Below are positions 19,222 to 28,358 of a stretch of DNA of 64,000 bases, piece by piece. Each line of letters starts with the position of its first letter. The first letter of the stretch is position 1. A program made the translations under genes and the position numbers. Source of the DNA: Mycobacterium sp. OTB74. Its GTDB lineage: Bacteria > Actinomycetota > Actinomycetes > Mycobacteriales > Mycobacteriaceae. The notes beneath the pieces are model-generated. The model saw nothing but the letters and a program-made list of their open reading frames with translations. It was not told the origin of the DNA and ran no database searches. The DNA is taken from NCBI RefSeq assembly GCF_029892685.1, contig NZ_JARXVD010000022.1, positions 52,496 to 116,495 on the forward strand. The letters are read 5' to 3'.

Positions 19222-20127
19222 CTACCAACCGCGTTCGGCCAGCCGGTGCGGCTGGGGCACATCCTCCACGTTGATGCCGACCATCGCCTCGCCCAGCCCA
19301 CGCGACACCTTGGCCAACGTGTCGGGGTCGTCGTAGAAGGTGGTGGCCTTGACGATCGCGGCGGCCCGGGCGGCCGGGTCGCCTGATTTGAAGATGCCCG
19401 AGCCGACGAACACGCCTTCGGCACCGAGCTGCATCATCATCGCCGCGTCGGCCGGGGTTGCGATACCACCCGCGGTGAACAGCGTCACGGGCAACTTGCC
19501 GGCCCGCGCCACCTCAACCACCAGATCGTAAGGAGCCTGCAATTCCTTTGCCGCAACGTACAGTTCGTCTTCCGAGAGCGACGTCAGCCGACGGATTTCG
19601 CCACCGATCTTGCGCATGTGCGTGGTGGCATTGGAGACATCGCCGGTGCCGGCTTCACCTTTGGAGCGAATCATGGCCGCGCCCTCGGTGATTCGGCGCA
19701 GTGCTTCACCCAGATTGGTGGCACCGCAGACGAACGGCACAGTGAACTTCCACTTGTCAATGTGGTTGGCGTAGTCGGCGGGAGTCAGCACCTCGGACTC
19801 GTCGATGTAGTCCACGCCCAGGCTCTGCAGAATCTGGGCCTCGACGAAGTGCCCGATCCGGGCCTTTGCCATGACCGGGATGGTGACCGCGTCGATGATG
19901 CCCTCGATCATGTCGGGGTCACTCATGCGTGACACGCCGCCCTGAGCGCGGATGTCGGCGGGAACCCGCTCGAGCGCCATGACCGCTACCGCGCCGGCGC
20001 CTTCGGCGATGCGAGCCTGCTCAGGCGTGACGACGTCCATGATGACGCCGCCCTTGAGCATCTCGGCCATGCCGCGCTTGACCCGGGCAGTGCCCGTCTG
20101 ACCGCTGTTGTCCGGTGCGGTTTCCAC
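19222..20127 (-). CDS. pdxS: pyridoxal 5'-phosphate synthase lyase subunit
   Basis: PdxS condenses ribose-5-phosphate, glyceraldehyde-3-phosphate and ammonia into PLP. Family landmarks are MAEMLKGGVIMDVVTPEQA, the substrate-lysine region MALERVPADIR, GGVSRMSDP and KARIGHFVEAQ. The start is the GTG at 20127 (VETAPDNSGQ, 301 aa), preceded by a near-perfect ribosome site GGAGGAGATAGCA; longer in-frame starts lack one. As I recall it, M. tuberculosis has pdxH and PPE42 between pdxS and the Nudix gene; here the gap is only 76 bp. Confidence 0.95.
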   Translation of the reverse strand: METAPDNSGQTGTARVKRGMAEMLKGGVIMDVVTPEQARIAEGAGAVAVMALERVPADIRAQGGVSRMSDPDMIEGIIDAVTIPVMAKARIGHFVEAQILQSLGVDYIDESEVLTPADYANHIDKWKFTVPFVCGATNLGEALRRITEGAAMIRSKGEAGTGDVSNATTHMRKIGGEIRRLTSLSEDELYVAAKELQAPYDLVVEVARAGKLPVTLFTAGGIATPADAAMMMQLGAEGVFVGSGIFKSGDPAARAAAIVKATTFYDDPDTLAKVSRGLGEAMVGINVEDVPQPHRLAERGW

Positions 20128-20203
20128 TGCTATCTCCTCCACATTGGTACAGACCAATTCTAGTGGCCAGGCCAAATCGATAACGCCCGCAGGCAGGGCG
20201 TTC

Positions 20204-21232
20204 TCAGCGGATGGGCTGTAACTCCGGCGTCGGAGCGGCCGGTGCGTGGCTAGCGTCTGCCAGTTCACCTGCCACAGAAAGCAATTCGCCCAGTTGCAAC
20301 GGATACACCGTTTCACCGGCAGCGGCCAACTGGTCGATGACCGTCGCATCGCACCAGCGGTGCCCGTGGATCGCCTGCCGTTCCACGGTGGTGTGACCGC
20401 CGGTCACCGGCTCAAAGTGTGAGGCACGGTACACAAAGAAGTATTCGTCGCTCCGGATCACAGAACCGTTGAACTCGAATTCCGCCTCGCGCCGCCACAC
20501 CGGTCCGACCAACGCTGCCGGCGAAATCTGCAGACCGGTCTCCTCGGCCACCTCACGCGCCGCGGCATCGGGTAGCGACTCTCCAGGCTCGACCGCTCCC
20601 CCGACGGTGAACCACCAGCGCGGTGCCGCCTCGAGAGCGGGGTCCGAACCACAGAACAGCAGCACGTGCCCGTGCTCGTCGAGCAACACCACCCGCGCTG
20701 ACGTGCGTCGGCCCAACGCCCCGGCGTCGTGTCGCGAAGCACGCTCGACGATCTCGAAATACGTTGGCATGGCAGCGGTTCCGCCAAGGTGCAACCAGCG
20801 CACCAGGCGCCGTTCGCGCAACGCCAAAGTGTCCCGCACGGCGTCGTTGTGGAACCGCCGGGCCAGCAGCACCCTGGCCTCGGCGTCGGCGAGCTCGGCT
20901 ACCAACGCCACCGGTATCGATGCCGGGTCGACCTGTGCCAGCGCCGCAGACAGCTCGTTCTCCGCCGCTTCGCGCGCCGGTCTGGGCGCCGCCTCGGCCG
21001 CATCGGCCAGGCCGACCAGCCGGCGACCTGCCGACCGCGAACCATAAGCGTCGGTCGCTACTGCCCGCGCCACCACCGCGCGACGAGCCAACGCGCCGTC
21101 AAGGGCCTGCCAGGACAGGTCGTAGCGGACGTGTAAGCGATCCAGGCGGTGCGCGGTCTGATAGGCCCACGCTGCCGTCAGCAGCACCACCGCGGCCACC
21201 ACCAAGAACACGATGGTCAAGAGGAGATGCAT
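20204..21232 (-). CDS. membrane-anchored Nudix hydrolase (Rv2609c-like)
   Basis: The protein has one N-terminal membrane helix (about residues 3-24), a helical linker domain (about 30-190) and a C-terminal Nudix domain with the box GGAVEPGESLPDAAAREVAEETG, which places the Mg-binding REVAEE. Nudix enzymes cleave nucleoside diphosphates linked to another moiety; the substrate here is unknown. The ATG at 21232 (342 aa) is preferred because the longer in-frame start lies inside a tandem repeat. The position beside pimA matches M. tuberculosis Rv2609c. Confidence 0.85.
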   Translation of the reverse strand: MHLLLTIVFLVVAAVVLLTAAWAYQTAHRLDRLHVRYDLSWQALDGALARRAVVARAVATDAYGSRSAGRRLVGLADAAEAAPRPAREAAENELSAALAQVDPASIPVALVAELADAEARVLLARRFHNDAVRDTLALRERRLVRWLHLGGTAAMPTYFEIVERASRHDAGALGRRTSARVVLLDEHGHVLLFCGSDPALEAAPRWWFTVGGAVEPGESLPDAAAREVAEETGLQISPAALVGPVWRREAEFEFNGSVIRSDEYFFVYRASHFEPVTGGHTTVERQAIHGHRWCDATVIDQLAAAGETVYPLQLGELLSVAGELADASHAPAAPTPELQPIR

Positions 21233-21236
21233 CAGG

Positions 21237-21298
21237 ATTGTCTCTTCTTCGCGCAAGCGCTCATCAAAATTGTCTCTTCTTCGCGCAAGCGCTCATCA
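21237..21298. repeat. tandem pair of a 32-bp REP-like unit
   Basis: Two identical 30-bp stretches (21237-21266 and 21269-21298) repeat with a 32-bp period between the pimA stop and the Nudix start. Each contains the core cttcgcgcaagcgctcatc also found after pdxS at 19202. The repeats fall just after gene stops on the minus strand, as for intergenic palindromic repeats. Confidence 0.85.
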
Positions 21299-22426
21299 GC
21301 CCACCACCTGGACCTTGGCACCAGAAGCCGCCACCGTCTCATAAACCAACAGGATCTGGCGCGCCACCACCGCCCAGTCGTAGCGCTCCACCGCCTGGGC
21401 CGCGTTCTGGGTGTAGCCGCGCCGCGACGCCTCATCGGACAGCATCTCGACGAGCGCATCGCCCAGCGCAGCGGAGTCGTCTACCGGCACCAGTCGCCCG
21501 GCCTGACCGTCCTGCAGCACCCGACGGAAGGCGTGCAGGTCGCTGGCCACCACCGGGGTGCCCGCCGCCATCGCCTCCACCAGGACTATGCCGAAGCTCT
21601 CTCCGCCGGTGTTGGGGGCGCAGTACACATCGGCACTCCGCATGGCTGAAGCTTTCTCGGCATCGTCGACCAACCCGAGAAACCGCAGGTGCCCAGCCAG
21701 GTCACCGGCCTTGGCTCTCAGCTCTTCCTCGTCACCGCGGCCCACGATCAGCACCTCGACTTCGGGGAACGCCTCAACCAGCTTGGGCAGCGCACCGAGC
21801 AGCACCTGCATGCCCTTGCGTGGTTCGTCGAACCGGCCCAGGAACAGCACGGTGCGCCCTGCCCTCGGGTAGCCCGCCAAGGGTGCCGCCTTCGCGAACG
21901 ACGCGACGTCGACACCGTTGGGAATCTCCACCGCGTCAGACCCCAGCGCCTCCATCTGCCATCGCCTGGCCAGGTCCGAAACCGCGATACGGCCGACGAT
22001 CTTCTCGTGCCACGGCCGCAGAATGCCCTGAAACACGCTGAGCGTCAACGACTTTGTGGTCGAGGTGTGAAACGTCGCGACGATCGGGCCCTCGGCGATC
22101 ATCAGCGCCAGCATGGACAGGCTCGGCGCGTTGGGCTCATGCAGGTGCAGCACATCAAACTCGCCTTGTAGGAGCCATCTCTTGACCATCCGGTGCGTGG
22201 CCGGTCCGAAGCGCAGTCGGGCCACCGACCCGTTGTACGGGATCGGCACGGCCCTGCCACCGGAAACCACGTAGTCAGGTAGCGCCGCATGGGCCTCCGG
22301 CGAGGCCGGCGCCAGCACGCTGACCTCGTGCCCGTACCCGCGCATCACCTCAGCCAATTGCAGCACGTGTGCCTGCACCCCACCCGGTACGTCGAATGAG
22401 TACGGGCACACCATGCCGATGCGCAT
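21296..22426 (-). CDS. pimA: phosphatidyl-myo-inositol alpha-mannosyltransferase
   Basis: PimA adds the first mannose from GDP-mannose to phosphatidylinositol on the inner face of the plasma membrane, starting PIM, LM and LAM synthesis. The 376-aa GT4 (GT-B) protein has the N-terminal GMVCPYSFDVPGGVQAHV loop, LHLHEPNAPSLS, FLGRFDEPRKGM and the sugar-nucleotide motif ESFGIVLVEAMAAGTPV. Its start overlaps the patA stop by 1 bp. Orthologue of Rv2610c by position and motifs. Confidence 0.95.
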   Translation of the reverse strand: MRIGMVCPYSFDVPGGVQAHVLQLAEVMRGYGHEVSVLAPASPEAHAALPDYVVSGGRAVPIPYNGSVARLRFGPATHRMVKRWLLQGEFDVLHLHEPNAPSLSMLALMIAEGPIVATFHTSTTKSLTLSVFQGILRPWHEKIVGRIAVSDLARRWQMEALGSDAVEIPNGVDVASFAKAAPLAGYPRAGRTVLFLGRFDEPRKGMQVLLGALPKLVEAFPEVEVLIVGRGDEEELRAKAGDLAGHLRFLGLVDDAEKASAMRSADVYCAPNTGGESFGIVLVEAMAAGTPVVASDLHAFRRVLQDGQAGRLVPVDDSAALGDALVEMLSDEASRRGYTQNAAQAVERYDWAVVARQILLVYETVAASGAKVQVVG

Positions 22427-23394
22427 CAGGTGTCCTCGGCGCGTTTCTCACCGGCCAGATGTGCCCGCCGTTCGGCGGACAGATCAGCCAGCCACTGCGG
22501 CTGCAGCATGTGCCAATCGGCAGGGTGAGCCGCGATGCCGGCCTGGAAAAGGTCGGCCAGGTCCTGGGTGATGACCGTGACGTCGGCACCGGAGGTGTCC
22601 ACCGGTGGCGAGATCTGGAACACCCAATCATCGGGTTCGTTCCAGCAGTGCACGGTCACCAGCGTGGCCCCGGTATCGATAGCCAGCTTGGCCGAACCTG
22701 CAGGCATCCGGGTTGCCTCACCAAAGAGATTGACCTGCACGCCATTTCGGGAAAGATCGCGGTCGGCCATCAGACAGATGATGCGATTGTCCCGCAACCG
22801 CTCGGCCAGCACCTCAACCGGCGGGCGCGCCCCACCGGTCAGCGGCAGAATCTCGAAGCCCAGGCTCTCGCGGTATTCCACGAATCTCTGGTACAGCGAC
22901 TCGGGCTTGAGCCGCTCGGCGACGGTGGTGAACTTCCCGAATTGATGCACCACGGCGACGCCGGCCATGTCCCAGTTGCCACTGTGCGGCAGCGCCAGGA
23001 TGACCCCGTTGCCGCGTTCCAGACCCGCATGGATGTGCTCCGTGCCCAGCAGGCAGTGCCTCAGCCGCTCTCCGAGCGTGCGCTGATTCATCGACGGCAA
23101 CCGAAACGCCTCCCGCCAATACCGGGCATAAGAGGCAAGCGAAGCACGAATGACGCTGCCCGGCACCTCGGCCGGTGACACACCCAGTACCCGGGACAGG
23201 TTCTTGCGCAGCTGTTCGGGCCCGCCGCCACGCGCCGCGTACAACGCACCCGCGTCAAACACGTTGCGGGCAGCGAACTCTGGCATGGTCCGCACCAGTT
23301 GCCAGCCCGCGGCGTAACCCCAGTCAATCAGCTGCTCACCCAACGGTACCCGGATCCCACCGAACGCCGGGAGGCCATTGGTGGGAACGCTCAC
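22426..23394 (-). CDS. patA: PIM acyltransferase (HtrB/LpxL-type)
   Basis: PatA transfers palmitate to the 6-position of the first mannose of PIM1/PIM2. The 322-aa protein shows the HX4D catalytic motif in LPHSGNWDMAG and the LpxL-like segments ICLMADRDLSRNG and RMPAGSAKLA. It overlaps pgsA by 4 bp and pimA by 1 bp, so the three are translationally coupled. Position matches Rv2611c. Confidence 0.94.
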   Translation of the reverse strand: MSVPTNGLPAFGGIRVPLGEQLIDWGYAAGWQLVRTMPEFAARNVFDAGALYAARGGGPEQLRKNLSRVLGVSPAEVPGSVIRASLASYARYWREAFRLPSMNQRTLGERLRHCLLGTEHIHAGLERGNGVILALPHSGNWDMAGVAVVHQFGKFTTVAERLKPESLYQRFVEYRESLGFEILPLTGGARPPVEVLAERLRDNRIICLMADRDLSRNGVQVNLFGEATRMPAGSAKLAIDTGATLVTVHCWNEPDDWVFQISPPVDTSGADVTVITQDLADLFQAGIAAHPADWHMLQPQWLADLSAERRAHLAGEKRAEDT

Positions 23395-24071
23395 GGCTGC
23401 TCCTCCTGCGACGGGGTACTCGACGGCAAGGGCTCATGGGCGCCCGGCGAGCGCCGCACGGTGTTCACCCGCTGGCCGAGGGTGATCACGCTGGCCACAG
23501 CCAGCAGCCACATGGCGATGGGCAAGGCCAACGGCAGCGGATGGATGGGCAGGTCCGAAAAACCTGCGCCGACCAGCACGATGATCAACCGTTCGGGGCG
23601 CTCGATCAGGCCGCCGTCCGCAGACAAACCACTGGCCTCAGCACGTGCCTTGATGTACGAGATGACCTGTGAGGTCACCAGGCAGATCAGCGTCGCCACC
23701 ACCAGTGGCCGGTCGTGCATCCCGAACGCGATCCACCACAGCAGACCGCAGAACACCGCACCGTCACTGATCCGGTCACAGGTGGCATCGAGCACCGCGC
23801 CGAACCTGGTGCCGTGGCCGCGTTCCCGGGCCATCGCCCCATCAAGCATGTCGGCCAGCACGAAGAACGACACCACCAACGCGCCGTACCAGAGGTGTCC
23901 GGTCGGAAATAGCGTCAGTGCGCCGGCCACCGAGGCTGTGGTGCCGATGATGGTGACCGCGTCCGGAGTCAGACCGATACGCAACGCACCACGAGCCAGC
24001 GGGCGGGAAAGCTTGGTGTAGGCAGCGCGGGTCAGCAGGTAGAAGTCGCTCACGACTCCTGCACCACCCAC
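23391..24071 (-). CDS. pgsA1: phosphatidylinositol phosphate synthase (CDP-alcohol phosphotransferase)
   Basis: This membrane enzyme joins CDP-diacylglycerol and inositol-1-phosphate, making the PI precursor for PimA. The CDP-alcohol signature is present: DMLDGAMARERG followed by GAVLDATCDR, giving the spaced Asp residues that bind metal and substrate. The 226 aa include about six hydrophobic segments. The GTG start at 24071 overlaps the HIT gene by 22 bp; a GTG a few codons in (VSDFYLL) is equally possible. Position matches Rv2612c. Confidence 0.93.
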   Translation of the reverse strand: MGGAGVVSDFYLLTRAAYTKLSRPLARGALRIGLTPDAVTIIGTTASVAGALTLFPTGHLWYGALVVSFFVLADMLDGAMARERGHGTRFGAVLDATCDRISDGAVFCGLLWWIAFGMHDRPLVVATLICLVTSQVISYIKARAEASGLSADGGLIERPERLIIVLVGAGFSDLPIHPLPLALPIAMWLLAVASVITLGQRVNTVRRSPGAHEPLPSSTPSQEEQP

Positions 24072-24625
24072 TGGTCGGCAAGCAGTTTGCGCGTGTCGCG
24101 CAACAACTGCGGAATGACCTTGGTGCCACCGATGACCGTGATGAAGTTGGCGTCGCCACCCCAGCGAGGCACCACGTGCATGTGCAGATGGTCGGCCAAC
24201 GAACCACCGGCGGAGGTGCCCAGGTTCAAGCCGACGTTGAAGCCGTGCGGCCGCGAGATGGCCTTGATCACCCGAATTGCCTTCTGGGTGAAGGACATCA
24301 GCTCGACGCTCTCGGCCTCGGTCAGGTCTTCCAATTCGGACACCTGCCGGTACGGCACCACCATCAGATGGCCCGGGTTGTACGGGTACAGATTGAGCAC
24401 GGCGTAGACCTGCTCACCGCGGGCCACAATCAGACCGTCCTCGTCGGCCATCGTGGGGATGTCGGTGAACGGGTTCTTGGAGCTCGCTGACATACCGGCG
24501 CCACCTTCCTCCGCTTGTTTCACCGGCCCCTCGACGATGTAGGTCATCCGATGCGGGGTCCACAGTCGCTGCAGGTAGTCGGGGTCGCCGACCCCGACGT
24601 CCACGATGCTCCGCTCGTCGTTCAC
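24050..24625 (-). CDS. HIT-family AP4A phosphorylase/hydrolase (Rv2613c-like)
   Basis: The 191-aa protein has the histidine triad HLHMHVVPRW (near residue 147) and the HIT-fold segment LNLYPYNPGHLMVVPYRQ. The Rv2613c family cleaves diadenosine tetraphosphate. It starts with ATG 2 bp after the thrS stop and overlaps pgsA at its 3' end, continuing the thrS-HIT-pgsA-patA-pimA operon. Confidence 0.92.
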   Translation of the reverse strand: MNDERSIVDVGVGDPDYLQRLWTPHRMTYIVEGPVKQAEEGGAGMSASSKNPFTDIPTMADEDGLIVARGEQVYAVLNLYPYNPGHLMVVPYRQVSELEDLTEAESVELMSFTQKAIRVIKAISRPHGFNVGLNLGTSAGGSLADHLHMHVVPRWGGDANFITVIGGTKVIPQLLRDTRKLLADQWVVQES

Positions 24626-24627
24626 GG

Positions 24628-26682
24628 CTATGCGCCCTGGCCCGGTTGCACCAATTCGGCTGTGGGGAAAGCATTCTCGCGGCGGGCGATCCAGTCGACG
24701 ATGGTGGCCACCACCTGCTCGCGGGGCACTCCGTTGATCTGAGTGCGGTCAGCGAACCGGAAGGACACCGCACCTGCCTCGACGTCCTTGTCGCCCGCGA
24801 GCAACATGAACGGCACCTTCTGGTTGGTGTGGTTGACGATCTTCTTGGCCATCCGGTCGTCGCTGCTGTCCACCTCGACGCGCACGCCGTGCGACTTCAG
24901 TTGGGCGGCAACGTCATACAGGTAGTCGAGATGGGCGTCCGCGACCGGGATACCAACCACCTGCACCGGCGCCAGCCAGGCCGGGAACGCCCCGGCATAG
25001 TGCTCGGTGAGCACCCCGAAGAACCGCTCGATCGAGCCAAAGAGCGCGCGGTGGATCAGTACCGGGCGCTGCCGTGATCCGTCGGCCGCGGTGTACTCCA
25101 GCTCGAAGCGGTCGGGCATGTTGAAGTCCAGCTGGATGGTCGACATCTGCCAATGCCGGCCCAGCGCATCCTTGACCTGCACCGAGATCTTCGGGCCGTA
25201 GAACGCCGCGCCGCCCGGGTCGGGCACCAGCTCCAGGCCGGAGGCCTCGGCGACCTGCCGCAGCGTCTCGGTGGCCTCGTCCCACATCTCATCGGAGCCG
25301 ACGTACTTCTCCGGGTCCTTGGTGGACAGCTCCAGATAGAAGTCGTTCAGGCCGTAGTCGGCCAACAAATCCAGCACGAACTGCAGCAACGAGGTCAGCT
25401 CTTCGCGCATCTGCTCGCGGGTGGTGTAGATGTGCGCGTCGTCCTGGGTCATACCGCGGACCCGGGTCAGGCCGTGGATGACGCCGGACATCTCTTTGCG
25501 ATAAACGCTGCCGAACTCGAAGAGCCGCAACGGAAGTTCGCGATATGACCGTCCCCGAGCCCGGTAGATCAGGTGGTGCATGGGGCAGTTCATCGGCTTG
25601 AGGTAGTAGTTCTGCCCCGGCTTGCGCACCGTGCCGTCTTCGTTGTACTCCGCGTCGATGTGCATCGCCGGGTACATCCCCTCCGAGTACCACTCGAGGT
25701 GCCCGGAGGTGATGTACAGCTGCTCTTTGGTGATGTGCGGGGTGTTGACGAACTCGTAGCCGGCCTGCAGATGCTTCTGCCGTGAGTAGTCCTCCAGCTC
25801 GCGCCGCACCACCCCGCCCTTGGGGTGAAAAACCGCCAGACCCGAACCGATTTCGTCGGGGAAGCTGAACAGGTCCAGCTCCGCCCCGAGCTTGCGGTGG
25901 TCGCGGCGCAGCGCTTCCTCCACCAACTCCAGGTGCGCATCGAGCGCTTCCTGCGACTCCCAGGCGGTGCCGTAGACGCGCTGCAGGCTGGCGTTCTTCT
26001 GGTCACCACGCCAGTAGGCGGCACTGCTGCGGGTCAGCTTGAACGCCGGGATGTGCTTGGTGGTCGGGATGTGCGGGCCGCGGCAGAGGTCACCCCAAAT
26101 CCGTTCGCGGGTACGGGGATTGAGGTTGTCGTAGGCGGTCAGCTCGTCGCCACCAACCTCCATGACGTCGGGATCGCCGGACTTGTCGTCGACCAGTTCG
26201 AGCTTGTAGGGCTCACCGGCGAGCTCGAAACGTGCCTCTTCTTTGGAGCCATAAACCCGGCGGTCGAACAGCTGACCGTCTTTGACGATCTTGGCCATCC
26301 GCTTTTCCAGCTTGACCAGGTCCTCGGGGGTGAACGGTTCCGTGACATCGAAGTCGTAGTAGAAGCCATCGGTGATCGGCGGGCCGATGCCCAGCTTGGC
26401 CTCCGGGAACAGGTCCTGCACGGCCTGGGCAAGGACGTGCGCGCAGGAGTGCCGGATCACGCTGCGGCCATCGCCGGTGTTGGCCGCCACCGGGGTGACC
26501 TCGACGTCGGCCTCGGGAATCCAGGACAGGTCCCGCAACCGGCCGTCCGCGTCCTTCACCACCACGATGGCGTCGACCTCACCACGCTGAGGCAGCCCGG
26601 CCTCACGGACCGCGGCGCCGGCGGTGGTGCCGGCAGCAACCCTGATCGGGGCGGCTGGTTCGGCGCTGGCGACGGCGGTCAT
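24628..26682 (-). CDS. thrS: threonyl-tRNA synthetase
   Basis: Class II aminoacyl-tRNA synthetase charging tRNA-Thr. The 684-aa protein has an N-terminal TGS region, the editing domain with the HSCAHVLAQAV zinc-type motif near residue 80, class II motifs (MNCPMHHLIYR, RVRGMTQDDAHIY, LIHRALFGSIERF) and a C-terminal anticodon-binding domain. It heads the operon that includes the PIM genes. Orthologue of Rv2614c. Confidence 0.96.
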   Translation of the reverse strand: MTAVASAEPAAPIRVAAGTTAGAAVREAGLPQRGEVDAIVVVKDADGRLRDLSWIPEADVEVTPVAANTGDGRSVIRHSCAHVLAQAVQDLFPEAKLGIGPPITDGFYYDFDVTEPFTPEDLVKLEKRMAKIVKDGQLFDRRVYGSKEEARFELAGEPYKLELVDDKSGDPDVMEVGGDELTAYDNLNPRTRERIWGDLCRGPHIPTTKHIPAFKLTRSSAAYWRGDQKNASLQRVYGTAWESQEALDAHLELVEEALRRDHRKLGAELDLFSFPDEIGSGLAVFHPKGGVVRRELEDYSRQKHLQAGYEFVNTPHITKEQLYITSGHLEWYSEGMYPAMHIDAEYNEDGTVRKPGQNYYLKPMNCPMHHLIYRARGRSYRELPLRLFEFGSVYRKEMSGVIHGLTRVRGMTQDDAHIYTTREQMREELTSLLQFVLDLLADYGLNDFYLELSTKDPEKYVGSDEMWDEATETLRQVAEASGLELVPDPGGAAFYGPKISVQVKDALGRHWQMSTIQLDFNMPDRFELEYTAADGSRQRPVLIHRALFGSIERFFGVLTEHYAGAFPAWLAPVQVVGIPVADAHLDYLYDVAAQLKSHGVRVEVDSSDDRMAKKIVNHTNQKVPFMLLAGDKDVEAGAVSFRFADRTQINGVPREQVVATIVDWIARRENAFPTAELVQPGQGA

Positions 26683-26768
26683 CGGGAGGCTCCTCGTTGG
26701 TCTCTAAAAGCTGGTAATCGCGACCAATGTTATCGGGACCGCCCATTGCGTCCGGGCGCAGCGCCGCA

Positions 26769-27386
26769 TCACGGCTGCCCTGGTTTGAGCTTGACGAACA
26801 GCGCTTCGGCGTCGGCAAGCACGGTGTCGCCGTCCAGGATCGCGCCGGTGACATAGATCTTGCGGCCTTCGACCCGCTCCACAGTGGCCGTGGCCTGCAG
26901 GTCTTTCTCGATCGGGGCAATTTTGCGGTAGTTGACGTGCAGATAGGCGGTGCGCTGGAACGGGCTGTCGGTCAGCATGAATGCCGCATAACCGAGTAGC
27001 GAATCGAACAGCAGGCCCATCGCGCCGCCATGCGCGGCCCCGTTGCGACCCAGGTGGAACCGGCGGAACCGGACCTGGCCCTCCACCTTCCCGTCAACAA
27101 CCTTAAGGTCCGAGGGCACATTGAGCACCCCACCGCGGTTGGGCAGGTCCAGGCGCCGGCCCGACGGCGAGTGCCATTCGTCAGCCTCGTACGGCTCCAG
27201 TAGTGCGTTGACCTGCTCGATTAGGGCCGCGGCCTGGGTGATGACGTCGTCGGGCGCGTCGACACCGCGGGCATTGTCACCGAGGGTGCGGACGGCTTCG
27301 ACGAACCGGCCGTAGTCGGGGCCACCTCTGGTGGTCGGTTCGGGCGGATTGAAGCCGCCTCCGGCGTGCAATTGGTCTGCTGACAC
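26769..27386 (-). CDS. PaaI-type hot-dog thioesterase
   Basis: The single hot-dog domain (about residues 90-200) carries the family motif NGAAHGGAMGLLFDSLLGYAA, which places the active-site Asn/Asp, and hydrolyses acyl-CoA thioesters. The N-terminal 70 residues are helical and unassigned. The GTG start at 27386 (VSADQLHAGG, 205 aa) is chosen because the next gene starts divergently close by; the frame stays open further upstream only by chance. As I recall, M. tuberculosis has a PE_PGRS gene in this interval. Confidence 0.82.
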   Translation of the reverse strand: MSADQLHAGGGFNPPEPTTRGGPDYGRFVEAVRTLGDNARGVDAPDDVITQAAALIEQVNALLEPYEADEWHSPSGRRLDLPNRGGVLNVPSDLKVVDGKVEGQVRFRRFHLGRNGAAHGGAMGLLFDSLLGYAAFMLTDSPFQRTAYLHVNYRKIAPIEKDLQATATVERVEGRKIYVTGAILDGDTVLADAEALFVKLKPGQP

Positions 27387-27443
27387 CCCGATACCGTAAG
27401 CGTGTCCACCGCGAACACCCCGGCGGGCCGTTACATTCAGTCC

Positions 27444-28358
27444 GTGGCGCGCAAACTGTCGCTTCGCCGCGCACGATCGGTGATGGGCGCCGAACTCGAC
27501 GCGATCCGACGCCGCGATCCCGACCTGGACGCCGGCGACATAGCCGGGTTCACGCTGCCGCTCCTGGTTCGCGCGGCGGGCGTGGCGGCGTTGGGCGCGG
27601 TGCCACTTCTGGTGGTGCGCAATGGCGACAGGACCAATGACCAACTGGTACCGATCGTCGCCTCGCTGGCTTTGGTGATCATCAGCGCGGCGGTGGTGTG
27701 CTGGCTGCTGTCGATCGTGATCTCCGGACTTGTGGTGATGATCTTGTATCGCACCCGCCCATCGACGTCATCGCGGCTGGTGCTGCGCTTCTTGACTGAT
27801 TCGTTCAAGCGCATCGAGGACTCGACGTCGGCGCTGACCCTGCTCGCCCTGTTGGCTGGCCTGTTGTCGCTGGCGTTCGGGCTACCCGCCCGATCCGCCC
27901 AGGAACAGGCCAACTCGGTGCTCGATGATCTGCTCGCAGCTCAGATCGGCGTGCTGCTGGCCGCGCTGGGTTTCGCGTTCATCGCCGAATCGGTTCGCAC
28001 AGCCGCCGACATCGTCGATGACCAGTCACTACTGTTGGCATGGCCGTGGGCGCTGCTGATTGTCAGTGTGAGCTGGGTGATGGCCACCGTCATCGGCCCA
28101 TTCGAGGCGACCAGGATGCTGACCATCCTGCTCAAGGACTGGTTGCCGGCCACCATCGACGGTGTCCCGCAGGGCCAGGTGATCGCCGAATTGGTTCCGC
28201 CGTCGGCTCGGTGGTGGGTGGCGTTCGGCCCATTGCCGGTCATCGCGGTGATCTGGTCCTACGAGGCTTTGCACCGCGGCGGGCTGACCGCCATCCGCGA
28301 GTTCATCTCCACCGATCCGACCGGCCCGCCCGCCCCGGGTGCCATGGTGGACGGGTGA
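27444..28358 (+). CDS. multi-pass membrane protein of unknown function
   Basis: The protein has roughly six hydrophobic segments, for example LVRAAGVAALGAVPLLVV, IVASLALVIISAAVVCWLL and ALTLLALLAGLLSLAFGL, and no catalytic motif I recognise. The GTG at 27444 (VARKLSLRRA) gives about 304 aa; an earlier GTG at 27402 is possible but lies only 15 bp from the divergent thioesterase start. Its stop overlaps the next gene start by 4 bp, so the two are cotranscribed. Confidence 0.75.
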   Translation: MARKLSLRRARSVMGAELDAIRRRDPDLDAGDIAGFTLPLLVRAAGVAALGAVPLLVVRNGDRTNDQLVPIVASLALVIISAAVVCWLLSIVISGLVVMILYRTRPSTSSRLVLRFLTDSFKRIEDSTSALTLLALLAGLLSLAFGLPARSAQEQANSVLDDLLAAQIGVLLAALGFAFIAESVRTAADIVDDQSLLLAWPWALLIVSVSWVMATVIGPFEATRMLTILLKDWLPATIDGVPQGQVIAELVPPSARWWVAFGPLPVIAVIWSYEALHRGGLTAIREFISTDPTGPPAPGAMVDG

